DNA of 64,000 bases. Origin: Gemmatimonadota bacterium. Lineage in GTDB: Bacteria; Gemmatimonadota; Gemmatimonadetes; Gemmatimonadales; GWC2-71-9. Below the pieces are notes generated by a model, which was not told the origin of the DNA, did no database searches, and saw only the letters and a list, made by a program, of their open reading frames with translations. Of this stretch, positions 23,207 to 31,763 are shown piece after piece (the first letter of the stretch is position 1; every line of letters starts with the position of its first letter). The DNA lies in NCBI GenBank assembly GCA_016720805.1, contig JADKJZ010000002.1:62001-126000 (forward strand), read 5' to 3'. Both the position numbers and the translations under genes were made by a program.

Positions 23207-25957
23207 ATGCACCCCATCGCGAGCGGTTCCCGTACTGTGGCTCTCGCCGCGGCCTTGCTCGGCTGCGCCGCCCTCCCTGCCGCCGCGCAGACGCCGCCGC
23301 CGCGTGCGCCCGGTACGCCGGCCGCCGTGACCGCCAAGGTCTTCGAGGATGCCGCGCGCGCGATCCCTGGCTTCACCTTGGGCAGCTCACCGTTGGCGCT
23401 GACCGGTCCCGCGCGACCCGGCGCGTACCTCTCGGCGGTCGGGCGGCGCGCCATCGCGATGGGCACGGAAGACGGGCGCCTCGAGCTCTGGTCGTGGCCC
23501 ATCAAGTGGCTCCATGATTTCGAGCTCTCGTTCCGGGTGCCCAAGTACACCGAGCCGATCGCCGGACGGAGCGTCGCGCGCTCGGTGATCGAGCGCCCCG
23601 AAGGGGTGACGATCGAGTACAGCCACGAACAGTTCACCGTGCGCGAGCACATCTTCGTGCCGCTCGACCAGCCGGCGGTGGTGATCCTGCTCGAGGTCGA
23701 TGCCATCCGGCCGCTCGAGATCATCGCGCGGTTTGCCCCCGACATCCACTACGCCTGGCCGGCCGGACTCGGCGGCCAGTACCTGATCTGGGAGCAGCAG
23801 GCCCGCGCCTTTCTCTTCTCCGAGGGGAAGCAGTCGATCAACGCCTTCCTCGGCTCCCCGGCCGTCACCGAGGCGTCGGACGTGCCGGCGCACATGCTCT
23901 CGGCCGCGCCGCCCCAGCTGGTGATCGGCGTCGGTGGCGCCGGCGAGCGCTACACCGCGCCCCGCCTCGGCGAGCCGCCGGGGAAGAGTGTCAACCTGCG
24001 CGTGGCCTACATCCCGATCGTGCTGGCCGGTGGGGCCATGCCCCGCGATTCGGCGCTCGCGCTCTATCGGGCCCTGGTGCAGCCGGGTGCCGCCGAACGT
24101 GCGTGGCGACAGCGCGTGGCCCATGCCGACTCGCTGCGCACGACGCAGCTGGCACTGCATTCGCCGAGTCCCGAGCTCGATCGCGCCGTCGAGTATGCCA
24201 AGATCAACCTCGACGAATCGTACGTCTGCAATCCCGACCTCGGCTGCGGTCTCGTGGCGGGCTATGGACTCTCGGGCGGTGCGACCGATCGTCCCGGCTT
24301 TGGCTGGTTCTTCGGCGGTGACGCGGCGATCAACTCGCTGGCGATGACCGGGTCGGGGCAGGGAGCGCTGGTGCGCGACGGCGCGCTCCGCTTCTTCGCG
24401 AAGTATCAACGCGCCGACGGGAAGATCACCCACGAAATCTCCCAGGGTGCCGGACGCGTCGACTGGTTCGCCTATCCCTACGCCTTCTATCATGGCGATA
24501 CCACGCCGTTCTGGATCCTCGCGACCGGCGAGTACTGGCGCCAGACCAATGACATGGCGCTCGTGAAGGAGCTGTGGCCCAACCTCAAGCGCGCGTATCA
24601 GTGGTCGCTGGCCACCGACAAGAATGGCGACGGGCTGATGGAGAATCCCTCCGCCGGTGCCGGGGCGCTCGAGGTGGGCGACCTGCAGATCGGCATCCTT
24701 TCCGACGTCTACCTCAGCGGCGTGTGGGTCTCCGCGCTCGACCGCTTCGCCAGAATGGCCGAGGCGAATGGTGAACCGGCCCTCGCGACCGAGGCGCGGG
24801 CGGTGCGGGCCAGGGCAATCGCGACGATGGAGGCCAAGCTCTGGCTGCCAGCACAGCGACAGTACGCCTTTGCGCTGCTGCAGGACGGCACGGTGAATCC
24901 GAGCCTGACGGCGTGGGCCGCGACGGCGATGGCGTTCGACGTCTTCGCTCCGGAACGCGGCGCCGAGATGGCCGCGCGTCTCGCGTCGTCGACGATCCTG
25001 ACCGATTGGGGTGCCCGGCCGCTCAACTCGGCCAGCCCGCTCTTCGACCCGCTCCACTACAACAACGGCGCCGTCTGGCCGTTCGTCACCGGCTTCGTCG
25101 CGCTGGCCGAGTATCGCTACCACAACGCGACGGCAGGTTACTTCGCGCTGCAGTCGGTCGTGCGGACCGGCTTCGACGAGGCCCTGGGTCGGAACCCCGA
25201 GGTGTTTTCCGGTCGATTCTACAAGCCGCTCGATACGGCGGTTCCGCAGCAGTTCTTCGCCACGTCGATGGTGCTGACGCCACTGATTCGTGGGTTGCTC
25301 GGGCTCGACGTCGATGCCCCGGCGAGGCGACTGGTCGTGGCCCCGCATCTCCCGCCCGACTGGGACAGCGTGACCGTCGAACATGTGCCGGTGGGGAGCG
25401 GGCGAGTGCGCCTCACCATCCGGAGGAGTGCGACGGAGTTCACGCTCATCGCCACCCGCGAGACCGCTGACGCGACGCCGCTCGAGATCGAGTTCGCGCC
25501 GGCATTGCCGCTGGGTGCTCGTGTCACCACGGCGGCGGCGGTGCAGTCGACGGCGGGCGACCTGCATGCGTCGGTGCGCGGCGCGCTCGACCGTCAACTC
25601 ACGCTCACGGTTGGCTACAGCGGGGGCTGGGCGATCGTCCCGCCGGTGATGCCGCCGACCATTGGTGCCCGGTCGGCCGCGCCGCGGGTGCTGAGCGAGC
25701 GGATCGTGAACGGCGACTATCAGGTCGCCTTCGAGGGGCTCGCGGGACAGAGTTACACCTTTCGGCTGCTGACCCCGGTGCCCGATGCCAACGCACCCCT
25801 GCGGGTGATGAGCGCCGAGGCGAGCGCCGTCGGGGTGCGTCTGGTGCCGGATGCGCCAAGGGCGCGCCTGGTCACGGTCACCTTCCCGTCGACTGGCACG
25901 CCCAACAGCGACAACTACGTCCCGGCCACGGTGCGCTTCAGCGTGGCACCGCAGTAA
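23207..25957 (+). CDS. Exported six-hairpin glycosidase, amylo-alpha-1,6-glucosidase-like
   Basis: The 916-residue protein has a Sec signal (VALAAALLGCAALPAAAQ). An N-terminal beta-sandwich domain (to about 330) is followed by an (alpha/alpha)6 barrel (about 330-720) with GWFFGGDAAINSLAM, KITHEISQGAGRVDWFAYPYAF, DKNGDGLMENPSAG and HYNNGAVWPFVTGFVALAEY, as in glycogen-debranching GDE_C/GH133-like and related families. The two acidic residues in GGDAA and in ALEVGD/NPEVFSG are likely catalytic. C-terminal residues 720-916 are beta-rich accessory domains. The enzyme probably acts on an oligosaccharide outside the cell. ATG 23207 is used because it starts the signal; an ATG five codons earlier is possible. 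Confidence 0.8.
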   Translation: MHPIASGSRTVALAAALLGCAALPAAAQTPPPRAPGTPAAVTAKVFEDAARAIPGFTLGSSPLALTGPARPGAYLSAVGRRAIAMGTEDGRLELWSWPIKWLHDFELSFRVPKYTEPIAGRSVARSVIERPEGVTIEYSHEQFTVREHIFVPLDQPAVVILLEVDAIRPLEIIARFAPDIHYAWPAGLGGQYLIWEQQARAFLFSEGKQSINAFLGSPAVTEASDVPAHMLSAAPPQLVIGVGGAGERYTAPRLGEPPGKSVNLRVAYIPIVLAGGAMPRDSALALYRALVQPGAAERAWRQRVAHADSLRTTQLALHSPSPELDRAVEYAKINLDESYVCNPDLGCGLVAGYGLSGGATDRPGFGWFFGGDAAINSLAMTGSGQGALVRDGALRFFAKYQRADGKITHEISQGAGRVDWFAYPYAFYHGDTTPFWILATGEYWRQTNDMALVKELWPNLKRAYQWSLATDKNGDGLMENPSAGAGALEVGDLQIGILSDVYLSGVWVSALDRFARMAEANGEPALATEARAVRARAIATMEAKLWLPAQRQYAFALLQDGTVNPSLTAWAATAMAFDVFAPERGAEMAARLASSTILTDWGARPLNSASPLFDPLHYNNGAVWPFVTGFVALAEYRYHNATAGYFALQSVVRTGFDEALGRNPEVFSGRFYKPLDTAVPQQFFATSMVLTPLIRGLLGLDVDAPARRLVVAPHLPPDWDSVTVEHVPVGSGRVRLTIRRSATEFTLIATRETADATPLEIEFAPALPLGARVTTAAAVQSTAGDLHASVRGALDRQLTLTVGYSGGWAIVPPVMPPTIGARSAAPRVLSERIVNGDYQVAFEGLAGQSYTFRLLTPVPDANAPLRVMSAEASAVGVRLVPDAPRARLVTVTFPSTGTPNSDNYVPATVRFSVAPQ

Positions 25958-27502
25958 CTACCGGCGCGCCTTCGGCTTCAGCAGCAGGTCGTGGAAGTCG
26001 AAGGAGAAGTCGGTCTCCGGATCGGCGGCCACCATCTTGACCTGATCGATGGTGCCATCAGGATTTAATTGGAAGGTGACATAGGCGTCGGCGCGCATCT
26101 CGCGATCATCCCATCGCGCCAGAAAGGTGTCGTGCTGCCAGTGCACCAGCTCGCCCTGGAGCTGGGGCGTGTGGCTCATCGCAATCCGCAGCTTGCCATT
26201 GGTATAGCTCACCACCACGTCACCATACCACGCATCCTCATAGGTGCGCGCATAGTTCGCGAGGCCGAGCGAGGGTCCCTTGGTCGAATCGCGCGCGGCG
26301 CCGGTCGTCTTTCGCTGCTGCGCCATCATCGTCTGTTGCCGAGTGGCGAGCGTGGAGTAGCCGCCGATGAAGTCCCACGGCGGGGTGGTGCCGAGGGCGT
26401 AGTCGAGCAGCGACCAGCCGGCGGCGAGGAAGGTCAATGACTCGCTGTTCGTGAGCACGGCCACGCCGACCCGCGCCTCGGGGATGAACGCCACGAACGA
26501 GACGTAGCCGGGGAGTCCGCCGGTGTGCCACACCACCTTCCGGCCACGGAAGTCGTTCGTCTGGAAGCCCAGCGCGTAGAGGTTGAACTGTTTGGCGAGT
26601 GGTGCCAGTTCGGGAGCCGCCGGACCGGTGCCCATCGGCGTCACACCGGTCCAGATCTCGCGCGCGGTGCGGGCGCTGATCAGCCGCTCGCCGTTGGCGA
26701 GCTTGCCGCTGTCGAGTTGCACCAGCAGCCACTTGGCGATGTCGCGCGCGCCGGCGTTGATCCCGCCGGCGGGATTGGTGTTGTCGCTGATCATCGGCGC
26801 GATCACGCGGAGGGTGCCGTTGATTTCGGCATGCGTGGTGGCGACGTCATCCGTGCCGGCGGCATCCGAGTGCCGCACCGTGCTGGCGGCCATCCCGACG
26901 CGGGCAAGGATCCGCTGCTGCACGAACTGCTCCCAGGTCATGCCGCTCACCCTGGCGATCACTTCGCCTGCCACGAGGTAGAGCACGTTGTCGTAAGCGT
27001 AGGCGGTGCGGAACGAGGTGGCCGGCTTGATGTATCGGAGGCGCTGCATCACCTCGGTGCGCGTGTAGGTCGAGGCCGGCCACCAGAGCAGGTCGCCTGC
27101 ACCGAGGCCGAGGCCGGAGCGGTGCACGAGGAGGTCGCGAATGGTGAGCTCGCGCGTCACGAAGGGATCATACATCGCGAACTCGGGGAGATAGCGAATG
27201 ACCGGCGCATCCCACGCCAGCTTCCCCTCCTCGACGAGGATGCCGAGGGCGGTGGCGGTGAATGCCTTGGTGTTGGAGGCGATGCCGAAGCGGGTGTCGG
27301 GGCCGACCGGTTCCGGCGATCCGAGCTTCTTGACGCCGTAGCCGCGCGCGACGATCACCTTGCCGTCCTTCACGACCGCCACGGCCACGCCCGGGGTGTG
27401 GAAGGTGGCGAGTGCCCGATTCACGATGCTGTCGATGGCGGCGGGCGACTGTGCCGTCGCGACAGCCGGGAGGAGGAGCAGGGCGAGCAGCAGGCGGCGC
27501 AT
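25958..27502 (-). CDS. Exported serine hydrolase, class C beta-lactamase fold, with DUF3471 domain
   Basis: The 514-residue protein has a signal peptide (RRLLLALLLLPAVATA). Catalytic elements of the penicillin-binding/class C beta-lactamase fold are present: S-x-x-K in ASNTKAF, Y-x-N in YAYDNVL, and HTGG in VVWHTGGLPGY. The last 110 residues match DUF3471 (YEDAWYGDVVVSYTNGKLRI and the GTIDQVKM end). These proteins are usually D-aminopeptidases or esterases, not true beta-lactamases. Its stop directly abuts the stop of the convergent glycosidase with no base between them. Confidence 0.9.
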   Translation of the reverse strand: MRRLLLALLLLPAVATAQSPAAIDSIVNRALATFHTPGVAVAVVKDGKVIVARGYGVKKLGSPEPVGPDTRFGIASNTKAFTATALGILVEEGKLAWDAPVIRYLPEFAMYDPFVTRELTIRDLLVHRSGLGLGAGDLLWWPASTYTRTEVMQRLRYIKPATSFRTAYAYDNVLYLVAGEVIARVSGMTWEQFVQQRILARVGMAASTVRHSDAAGTDDVATTHAEINGTLRVIAPMISDNTNPAGGINAGARDIAKWLLVQLDSGKLANGERLISARTAREIWTGVTPMGTGPAAPELAPLAKQFNLYALGFQTNDFRGRKVVWHTGGLPGYVSFVAFIPEARVGVAVLTNSESLTFLAAGWSLLDYALGTTPPWDFIGGYSTLATRQQTMMAQQRKTTGAARDSTKGPSLGLANYARTYEDAWYGDVVVSYTNGKLRIAMSHTPQLQGELVHWQHDTFLARWDDREMRADAYVTFQLNPDGTIDQVKMVAADPETDFSFDFHDLLLKPKARR

Positions 27503-27532
27503 TGGCGGGTCCGGTGGAGGGAAGGAGAACGA

Positions 27533-27892
27533 CTAGCGGCTGAAGCCCGCAGCGGGCGGGAAATAGACGGCGCCGACCGACGCGAGGCCGTCGCGGATGG
27601 CGGCGTTGGGCCGACCGTAGAGGATCACGCGCGTCGGCGTGAGGAGCTCCATGAAGCGGGCGGCGTACTTCTCGCCAAAGGTCGCCATGTGGATCTCGGC
27701 GGCGGCGCAATCGACATAGCGCTCGAAGAGGTGGCAGGTGGTGCCGTCCTCGCTGAGGCTCCATTCATAATCGAGCGTACCGGGCTCATTCGCCTCGGTC
27801 GCGGCGGCCATCTCGTGCATGAGGGCGCGCAGGTCAGCCTGGCGGCCCGCGGCGACCTGCATGTCGAGCGTCCAGACTACGTGGGTGTTCAC
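27533..27892 (-). CDS. Antibiotic biosynthesis monooxygenase-like (ABM) small protein
   Basis: This 119-residue alpha+beta-barrel protein has the ABM layout: HVVWTLDMQVAAGRQADLRAL, MAAATEANEPGTLDYEWSLS and FERYVDCAAAEIHMATFGEKYAARFMELL. Members are dimeric ferredoxin-like proteins acting as monooxygenases, heme-degrading enzymes or of unknown use. GTG 27892 has GGAG five bases upstream; a longer frame exists but starts with low-complexity sequence. It is part of a minus-strand series with 30-40-base gaps. Confidence 0.75.
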   Translation of the reverse strand: MNTHVVWTLDMQVAAGRQADLRALMHEMAAATEANEPGTLDYEWSLSEDGTTCHLFERYVDCAAAEIHMATFGEKYAARFMELLTPTRVILYGRPNAAIRDGLASVGAVYFPPAAGFSR

Positions 27893-27932
27893 TGCCGCTC
27901 CGTGCGTGTGAGTCGGAAAGGGGAGGTGACCA

Positions 27933-28433
27933 TCAATGCGGGAGGCGGTCCCAGGCCGCGGCATCGATCGGCCCGATCTGGTGTTCCATCAGGATGCGCC
28001 ACGCGCCGTTGTGCCGGGTGAGGAGCGCCTCGAAGGCGATCGTGCTCGAGGTCCGCACCCCCGCCTTGTCGATCACGGTGTACTTGAAGGCGCCGGATTC
28101 GAACGCCGTGGTGGCATTGTCCTGTCGCTTGCCGAAGCGCAGCTCGACCGTCGCGGTGCTACCGGCCTGCTTCATGGTGACCATGTCCTTGCCCCAGATC
28201 GCGAGGACCTCGGCGATCGGCTGGGAGCCGCGGCCGTCGACGTACACCGCATTGGGGTGATACACCTTTCCCATGGCCACGATGTCGCTGCTGACGACGG
28301 TGGCCGCGACGACCTTCCAGACCTCGGCGTCGATCGCCCGACTCGTCGCGGCGCTCGTCGCGGTCGGCGCCTGCGCGACCGCCACGGCCGGGGCCGCCGC
28401 CGTCAGCGCGAGGAGCAGCATGAGGCGCCGCAT
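27933..28433 (-). CDS. Exported NTF2/SnoaL-like protein
   Basis: The 166-residue product has a signal peptide (RRLMLLLALTAAAPAVAVA). A cystatin-like NTF2/DUF4440 domain follows: VVSSDIVAMGKVYHPNAVYV (helix then strand), PIAEVLAIWGKDM, VELRFGKRQDNATTAFESG and WRILMEHQIGP at the end. No catalytic set is clear. The ATG overlaps the stop of the peroxiredoxin gene by one base (TGATG), so they are probably translated together. Confidence 0.75.
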   Translation of the reverse strand: MRRLMLLLALTAAAPAVAVAQAPTATSAATSRAIDAEVWKVVAATVVSSDIVAMGKVYHPNAVYVDGRGSQPIAEVLAIWGKDMVTMKQAGSTATVELRFGKRQDNATTAFESGAFKYTVIDKAGVRTSSTIAFEALLTRHNGAWRILMEHQIGPIDAAAWDRLPH

Positions 28434-29095
28434 CAGCCGGCCGCCTTCGGTTGTGGCACGATCCGGAGGTAGGGCTTCGGTTCCTCCCAGCCATCGGGGT
28501 AGATCGTCTTCGCCTCGTCGTTGGTGACAGAACCGGAGATGATCACCTTGTCGCCCTGCACCCAATTGGCCGGTGTCGCGACGCGATGGGCGGCGGTCAA
28601 CTGCAGCGAGTCGACCACGCGCAGGATCTCGTGGAAGTTGCGGCCGGTGGTCATCGGATAGGCGAGCAACAGCTTGATCTTCTTGTCGGGGCCGATGACA
28701 TAGACCGTGCGCACCGTCTGGTTGTCGGCGGCGGTGCGCCCATCGGACTGGTCGCCCGCTGCGGCGGGGAGCATATCATAGAGTTTCGAGACCGCCAGCG
28801 TCGTGTCGCCGATCATCGGAAAGTTGGGCGCCGTGCCCTGGGTCTCCTCGATGTCCTTGGCCCAGAGGCCGTGCCGCTCGACCGGATCGACCGAGAGGCC
28901 GACCACCTTCACATTGCGCTTGTCGAATTCGGGCTTCAGCGCGGCCATCGAGCCGAGCTCGGTGGTGCAGACTGGCGTGAAGTCCTTCGGGTGGGAGAAG
29001 AGGATCCCCCATGAGCTGCCGAGCCATTCGTGGAACGAGATCGGGCCCTGGGTAGTCTCGGCCTGGAAATCCGGGGCGGTCTCACCGATGCGCAT
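28433..29095 (-). CDS. 1-Cys peroxiredoxin (Prx6/AhpC-TSA family)
   Basis: The 220-residue protein has the Prx6-type catalytic site SHPKDFTPVCTTE with the peroxidatic cysteine at about residue 43, and the later VVGLSVDPVERHGLW and PNFPMIGD stretches. The C-terminal part (RNFHEILRVVDSLQLT and KPYLRIVPQP) belongs to the 1-Cys group. It reduces hydrogen and organic peroxides in the cytoplasm. ATG 29095 is chosen because GAGG lies 6 bases upstream; a GTG at 29107 is the alternative. Confidence 0.92.
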   Translation of the reverse strand: MRIGETAPDFQAETTQGPISFHEWLGSSWGILFSHPKDFTPVCTTELGSMAALKPEFDKRNVKVVGLSVDPVERHGLWAKDIEETQGTAPNFPMIGDTTLAVSKLYDMLPAAAGDQSDGRTAADNQTVRTVYVIGPDKKIKLLLAYPMTTGRNFHEILRVVDSLQLTAAHRVATPANWVQGDKVIISGSVTNDEAKTIYPDGWEEPKPYLRIVPQPKAAG

Positions 29096-29170
29096 ACGGT
29101 GCCTCACGAGAAGGGTGGAACAGGGGTGGTCGCCACTAGTGTAACGTTGCGGAGCGCCGACTGGTGTCAG

Positions 29171-29707
29171 CTACCGGAGCGGCTTGTAGAAGACCACGGC
29201 ATCGTGCGGGGTGACGCCGTCCGGGTCGACGGCGAAGCCCGGGATCGTGCCCGCCGCGATCCAGCCGAGCTCGCGATAGAGCTGCTCGGCCGGGTCGCCG
29301 CCCTTGGTGTCGAGGGTCAGGAGGTCAAGGCCGGCAGTCCGGGCCGCGGCCTCGATTGCCACCATGAGTGCGCGTCCGAGCCCCTGCCGGCGCGCCCGGC
29401 GGTGGACGAGCAGCTTCACCACCTCGGCGCGGTGGGGTTGGTTGCGCGCCCAGGCGGGCTGGAACTGGACCGTTCCGACGATTCCCTCGGCGTCCCGCGC
29501 GACCAGCACCACCGCGCGCGGAGCCAGCCCGGCGAGGGTCTCCTGCCACCAGGCAAGTGCATCGGCCCGCGAGAGCGGGGGGAGAAAGCTCACCGCGGCC
29601 CCCGCCTCCACCGCGTCCACGAGGAGCGCGGCGAGGTCCCGGAGGTCGGCGTCCGACGGGGGACGGCTGAGCGGGGCGATCCCGCTAAGGCTTGGCGACC
29701 TTGGCAT
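29171..29707 (-). CDS. GNAT family N-acetyltransferase
   Basis: The 178-residue protein has a standard GNAT core: EGIVGTVQFQP, AEVVKLLVHRRARRQGLGRAL with the acetyl-CoA loop RRQGLG, and LLTLDTKGGDPAEQLYRELGW. An aminoglycoside-type or amino-acid N-acetyltransferase function cannot be distinguished. The 5' end overlaps the 3' end of the upstream OB-fold gene by 23 bases. ATG 29707 is preferred over a TTG at 29716. Confidence 0.85.
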   Translation of the reverse strand: MPRSPSLSGIAPLSRPPSDADLRDLAALLVDAVEAGAAVSFLPPLSRADALAWWQETLAGLAPRAVVLVARDAEGIVGTVQFQPAWARNQPHRAEVVKLLVHRRARRQGLGRALMVAIEAAARTAGLDLLTLDTKGGDPAEQLYRELGWIAAGTIPGFAVDPDGVTPHDAVVFYKPLR

Positions 29708-30407
29708 CTTCGACAATCACGGCGTAGCTGTAGCCGGCGCCGAAGTCCTTGTTGATGTGCACCGTACCGGTGATGGTGACGGTGGCGCCCATCGCCACGC
29801 CGTCCATCGAGGTGACGGTGATGTCGTTGGTCCCCTTGGCCGCGTCGCCGCTGCCGTCCTGCAGGTGGATCCAGTTCCGTCCCATCACGCCTTCGTTGTA
29901 CTTCACGACGACACCACGGATGGTCACCGTCTTGCCGCTCAGCTGCTCCCGCTGCGTCCAGGCCTCGGCGACGGTCCGGGCATCGGCCCCGCGCGCCTTC
30001 TCGACCTTGTCGACGACGACGGTGGGCGTCGACGCGGCACCCATCGCACTGCCAGCCGGTGTCGTGCCACCGCTCAGCGTACCGAAGTAGATCGCGTCGA
30101 AGGTGCGCTTGAGCGTCTTCGACTCGAAGCCGGCCATCAGCATCGGATTGAGGATCGTGACCGTTGCCCCTTTCTCGATGTTCGCCTCCGGCACCGCCGC
30201 CCAGGTTTCGCCGATCGGCGTCTTGATGCGCAGGTAGGTGTAGGGCGACGCCGGCATCAGTTCGAGGACCGAGCCGGTCAGCGTGGCGAGCTGGGGGGCA
30301 TCCGTCTGGGGCTGTTGCGCCTGCGGCATCGCCGGCGCGTCGGGGGCCTTCGCCTGACATCCGGCGATTGTCGCGACAAGGAAGAACAAGGGAACGGCGC
30401 GACGCAT
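29685..30407 (-). CDS. Lipoprotein with an OB-fold (tRNA_anti/NirD-like) domain
   Basis: The 240-residue protein begins with a lipoprotein signal (AVPLFFLVATIAGC). An N-terminal beta region (about 40-90, LTGSVLELMPASPYTYLRI) precedes a Gly/Ser/Thr-rich linker. The C-terminal region has the OB-fold pattern REQLSGKTVTIRGVVVKYN, NWIHLQDGSGD, TVTSMDGVAMGATVTITGTV and YSYAVIVEDAKV, as in predicted nucleic-acid-binding-like lipoproteins often called DNA-binding protein. Here it is probably periplasmic and not nucleic-acid-binding. The ATG at 30407 follows GGAG by 8 bases. Confidence 0.7.
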   Translation of the reverse strand: MRRAVPLFFLVATIAGCQAKAPDAPAMPQAQQPQTDAPQLATLTGSVLELMPASPYTYLRIKTPIGETWAAVPEANIEKGATVTILNPMLMAGFESKTLKRTFDAIYFGTLSGGTTPAGSAMGAASTPTVVVDKVEKARGADARTVAEAWTQREQLSGKTVTIRGVVVKYNEGVMGRNWIHLQDGSGDAAKGTNDITVTSMDGVAMGATVTITGTVHINKDFGAGYSYAVIVEDAKVAKP

Positions 30408-30503
30408 CACGGGCACTCCGGGTGTGGACGGTCAGACTCGGGGGAGGACCCGGAAAGATAGGGGCGCGACCCCGGCGTCGCAGGGCGCGCCCGGCCGCCC
30501 GGA

Positions 30504-31268
30504 TCAGGGGCCGATCAGGCCCATGACCGTACCCGAGATATCGCTGAAGTAGCCGAATGTCCCCATCCCCGGGACCGGCATCGGATCGCCCATGCGGCTG
30601 CCGCCGGCGGCTTCGATTGCGGCAATCGATGCGGGGACGTCGGCGGAGTAGATGTACGCCATCGACTTCGCGGCCGGCGAGTGCGACTGGAAGACGCCAC
30701 CGATCCCCGCGCCGGCGTCGAAGCCGACGAAGTGCGGCATCGTCGGGGTCGCGCCCCAGCCGAAGAGCTCGCCCACGAAGCGTGTGATGGCGTCGCCGTC
30801 GACGGCATACATCTCGAGGCTGCAGAGCGCGCCTGCCGGCGGCTTCGGATTGGTGCCGAACGGCATCTCCATGCGCGGTGGCTTCGCCGCGAGCATTCCC
30901 GACGTGAGGCCGTAGATGGTGCCGGAAGGATCGGTGAATCGTGCCAACTGGGTGCCCATCGGACCAGCCCACGGCGCGCGCTCGGCGCTGCCGCCGGCCG
31001 CGACGACTTGAGCAAGCGTTGCCGCGACATCGGCACAGTCGATGAAGGGCACCACCGCCTGGAAGCCCTCGGGGAGATTGGTGCGAAGCACGACGGACGG
31101 TCCGGCCGGCGGTGCGGCGGCGATGAGTTCCGCGCTGAGCGCCTGCATCGGCCAGCCGAAGACGCCCGCGTAGAAGGCATGCGAGGCGGCGAGATCCTTC
31201 GCGGCGATCGAGACCATCGCGATCGGGTGGGCGCCGGTGCCGTGCGGAATGGGAGGCAGGGAACTCAT
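30504..31268 (-). CDS. VOC family (glyoxalase/bleomycin-resistance fold) protein with two domains
   Basis: The 254-residue protein contains two vicinal-oxygen-chelate modules. The first is AMVSIAAKDLAASHAFYAGVFGW and ARFTDPSGTIYGL; the second is LCSLEMYAVDGDAITRFVGELFGW and GTFGYFSDISGTVMGL. Each has the beta-alpha-beta-beta-beta unit that forms half a metal site. Known members include extradiol dioxygenases and resistance proteins. The substrate is unknown. It lies 22 bases upstream of the RidA-like gene on the minus strand. Confidence 0.85.
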   Translation of the reverse strand: MSSLPPIPHGTGAHPIAMVSIAAKDLAASHAFYAGVFGWPMQALSAELIAAAPPAGPSVVLRTNLPEGFQAVVPFIDCADVAATLAQVVAAGGSAERAPWAGPMGTQLARFTDPSGTIYGLTSGMLAAKPPRMEMPFGTNPKPPAGALCSLEMYAVDGDAITRFVGELFGWGATPTMPHFVGFDAGAGIGGVFQSHSPAAKSMAYIYSADVPASIAAIEAAGGSRMGDPMPVPGMGTFGYFSDISGTVMGLIGP

Positions 31269-31289
31269 CGAGCGTGCTCCGGTCGAGGG

Positions 31290-31763
31290 TCAGGGCCGCT
31301 TGGCAGGCGGCAGAGGGAGTTGCGCCACCATCTCGATCTCGATCGATGCGCCACCGGGGAGCTTGGCGACCTGCACCGTGCTGCGGGCGGGCCGCGCCGC
31401 GCCGAGGCGCTGGACATACACCGCGTTCATCTTCTCGAAGTCGGCGAGGTCTGTCATGAAGACCGTCACCTTGACCACGTCGGTCATTCGCGCGCCCGCG
31501 GCGGTGAGGACCGCCTCCAGGTTGTCGAAGACGCGCTGTGCTTCCGCGACGAGTCCGCCCTCTACCAGCTTTCCCGTCGCCGGATCGCGCCCGGTCTGGC
31601 CGGCGGTGAAGAGCATCCCGTTGCTGATGACGCCCTGCGAATAGGGGCCGATCTGCTTCGGCGCGCCCTCGGTGAAGACGACCCGCGGCGCGCCCTGCGC
31701 CGGGAGTGCCATCGGGGCGAGGGCCAGGGCGAGTACGAGGAAGCGGGCGGGCGCGCGCGACAT
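31290..31763 (-). CDS. Exported RidA/YjgF/UK114 family protein
   Basis: The 157-residue protein has a RidA core: PKQIGPYSQGVISNGMLFTAGQ, VFDNLEAVLTAAGARMTDVVKV, NAVYVQRLGAARPARSTVQV and the terminal LPGGASIEIEMVAQ with the conserved Glu. Arg-x-x-x-Val in RSTVQV is the carboxylate-binding Arg of active RidA deaminases. An N-terminal hydrophobic signal (FLVLALALAPMALPAQ) suggests export, which is unusual for an imine deaminase. The ATG overlaps the upstream stop (TGATG). Confidence 0.85.
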   Translation of the reverse strand: MSRAPARFLVLALALAPMALPAQGAPRVVFTEGAPKQIGPYSQGVISNGMLFTAGQTGRDPATGKLVEGGLVAEAQRVFDNLEAVLTAAGARMTDVVKVTVFMTDLADFEKMNAVYVQRLGAARPARSTVQVAKLPGGASIEIEMVAQLPLPPAKRP

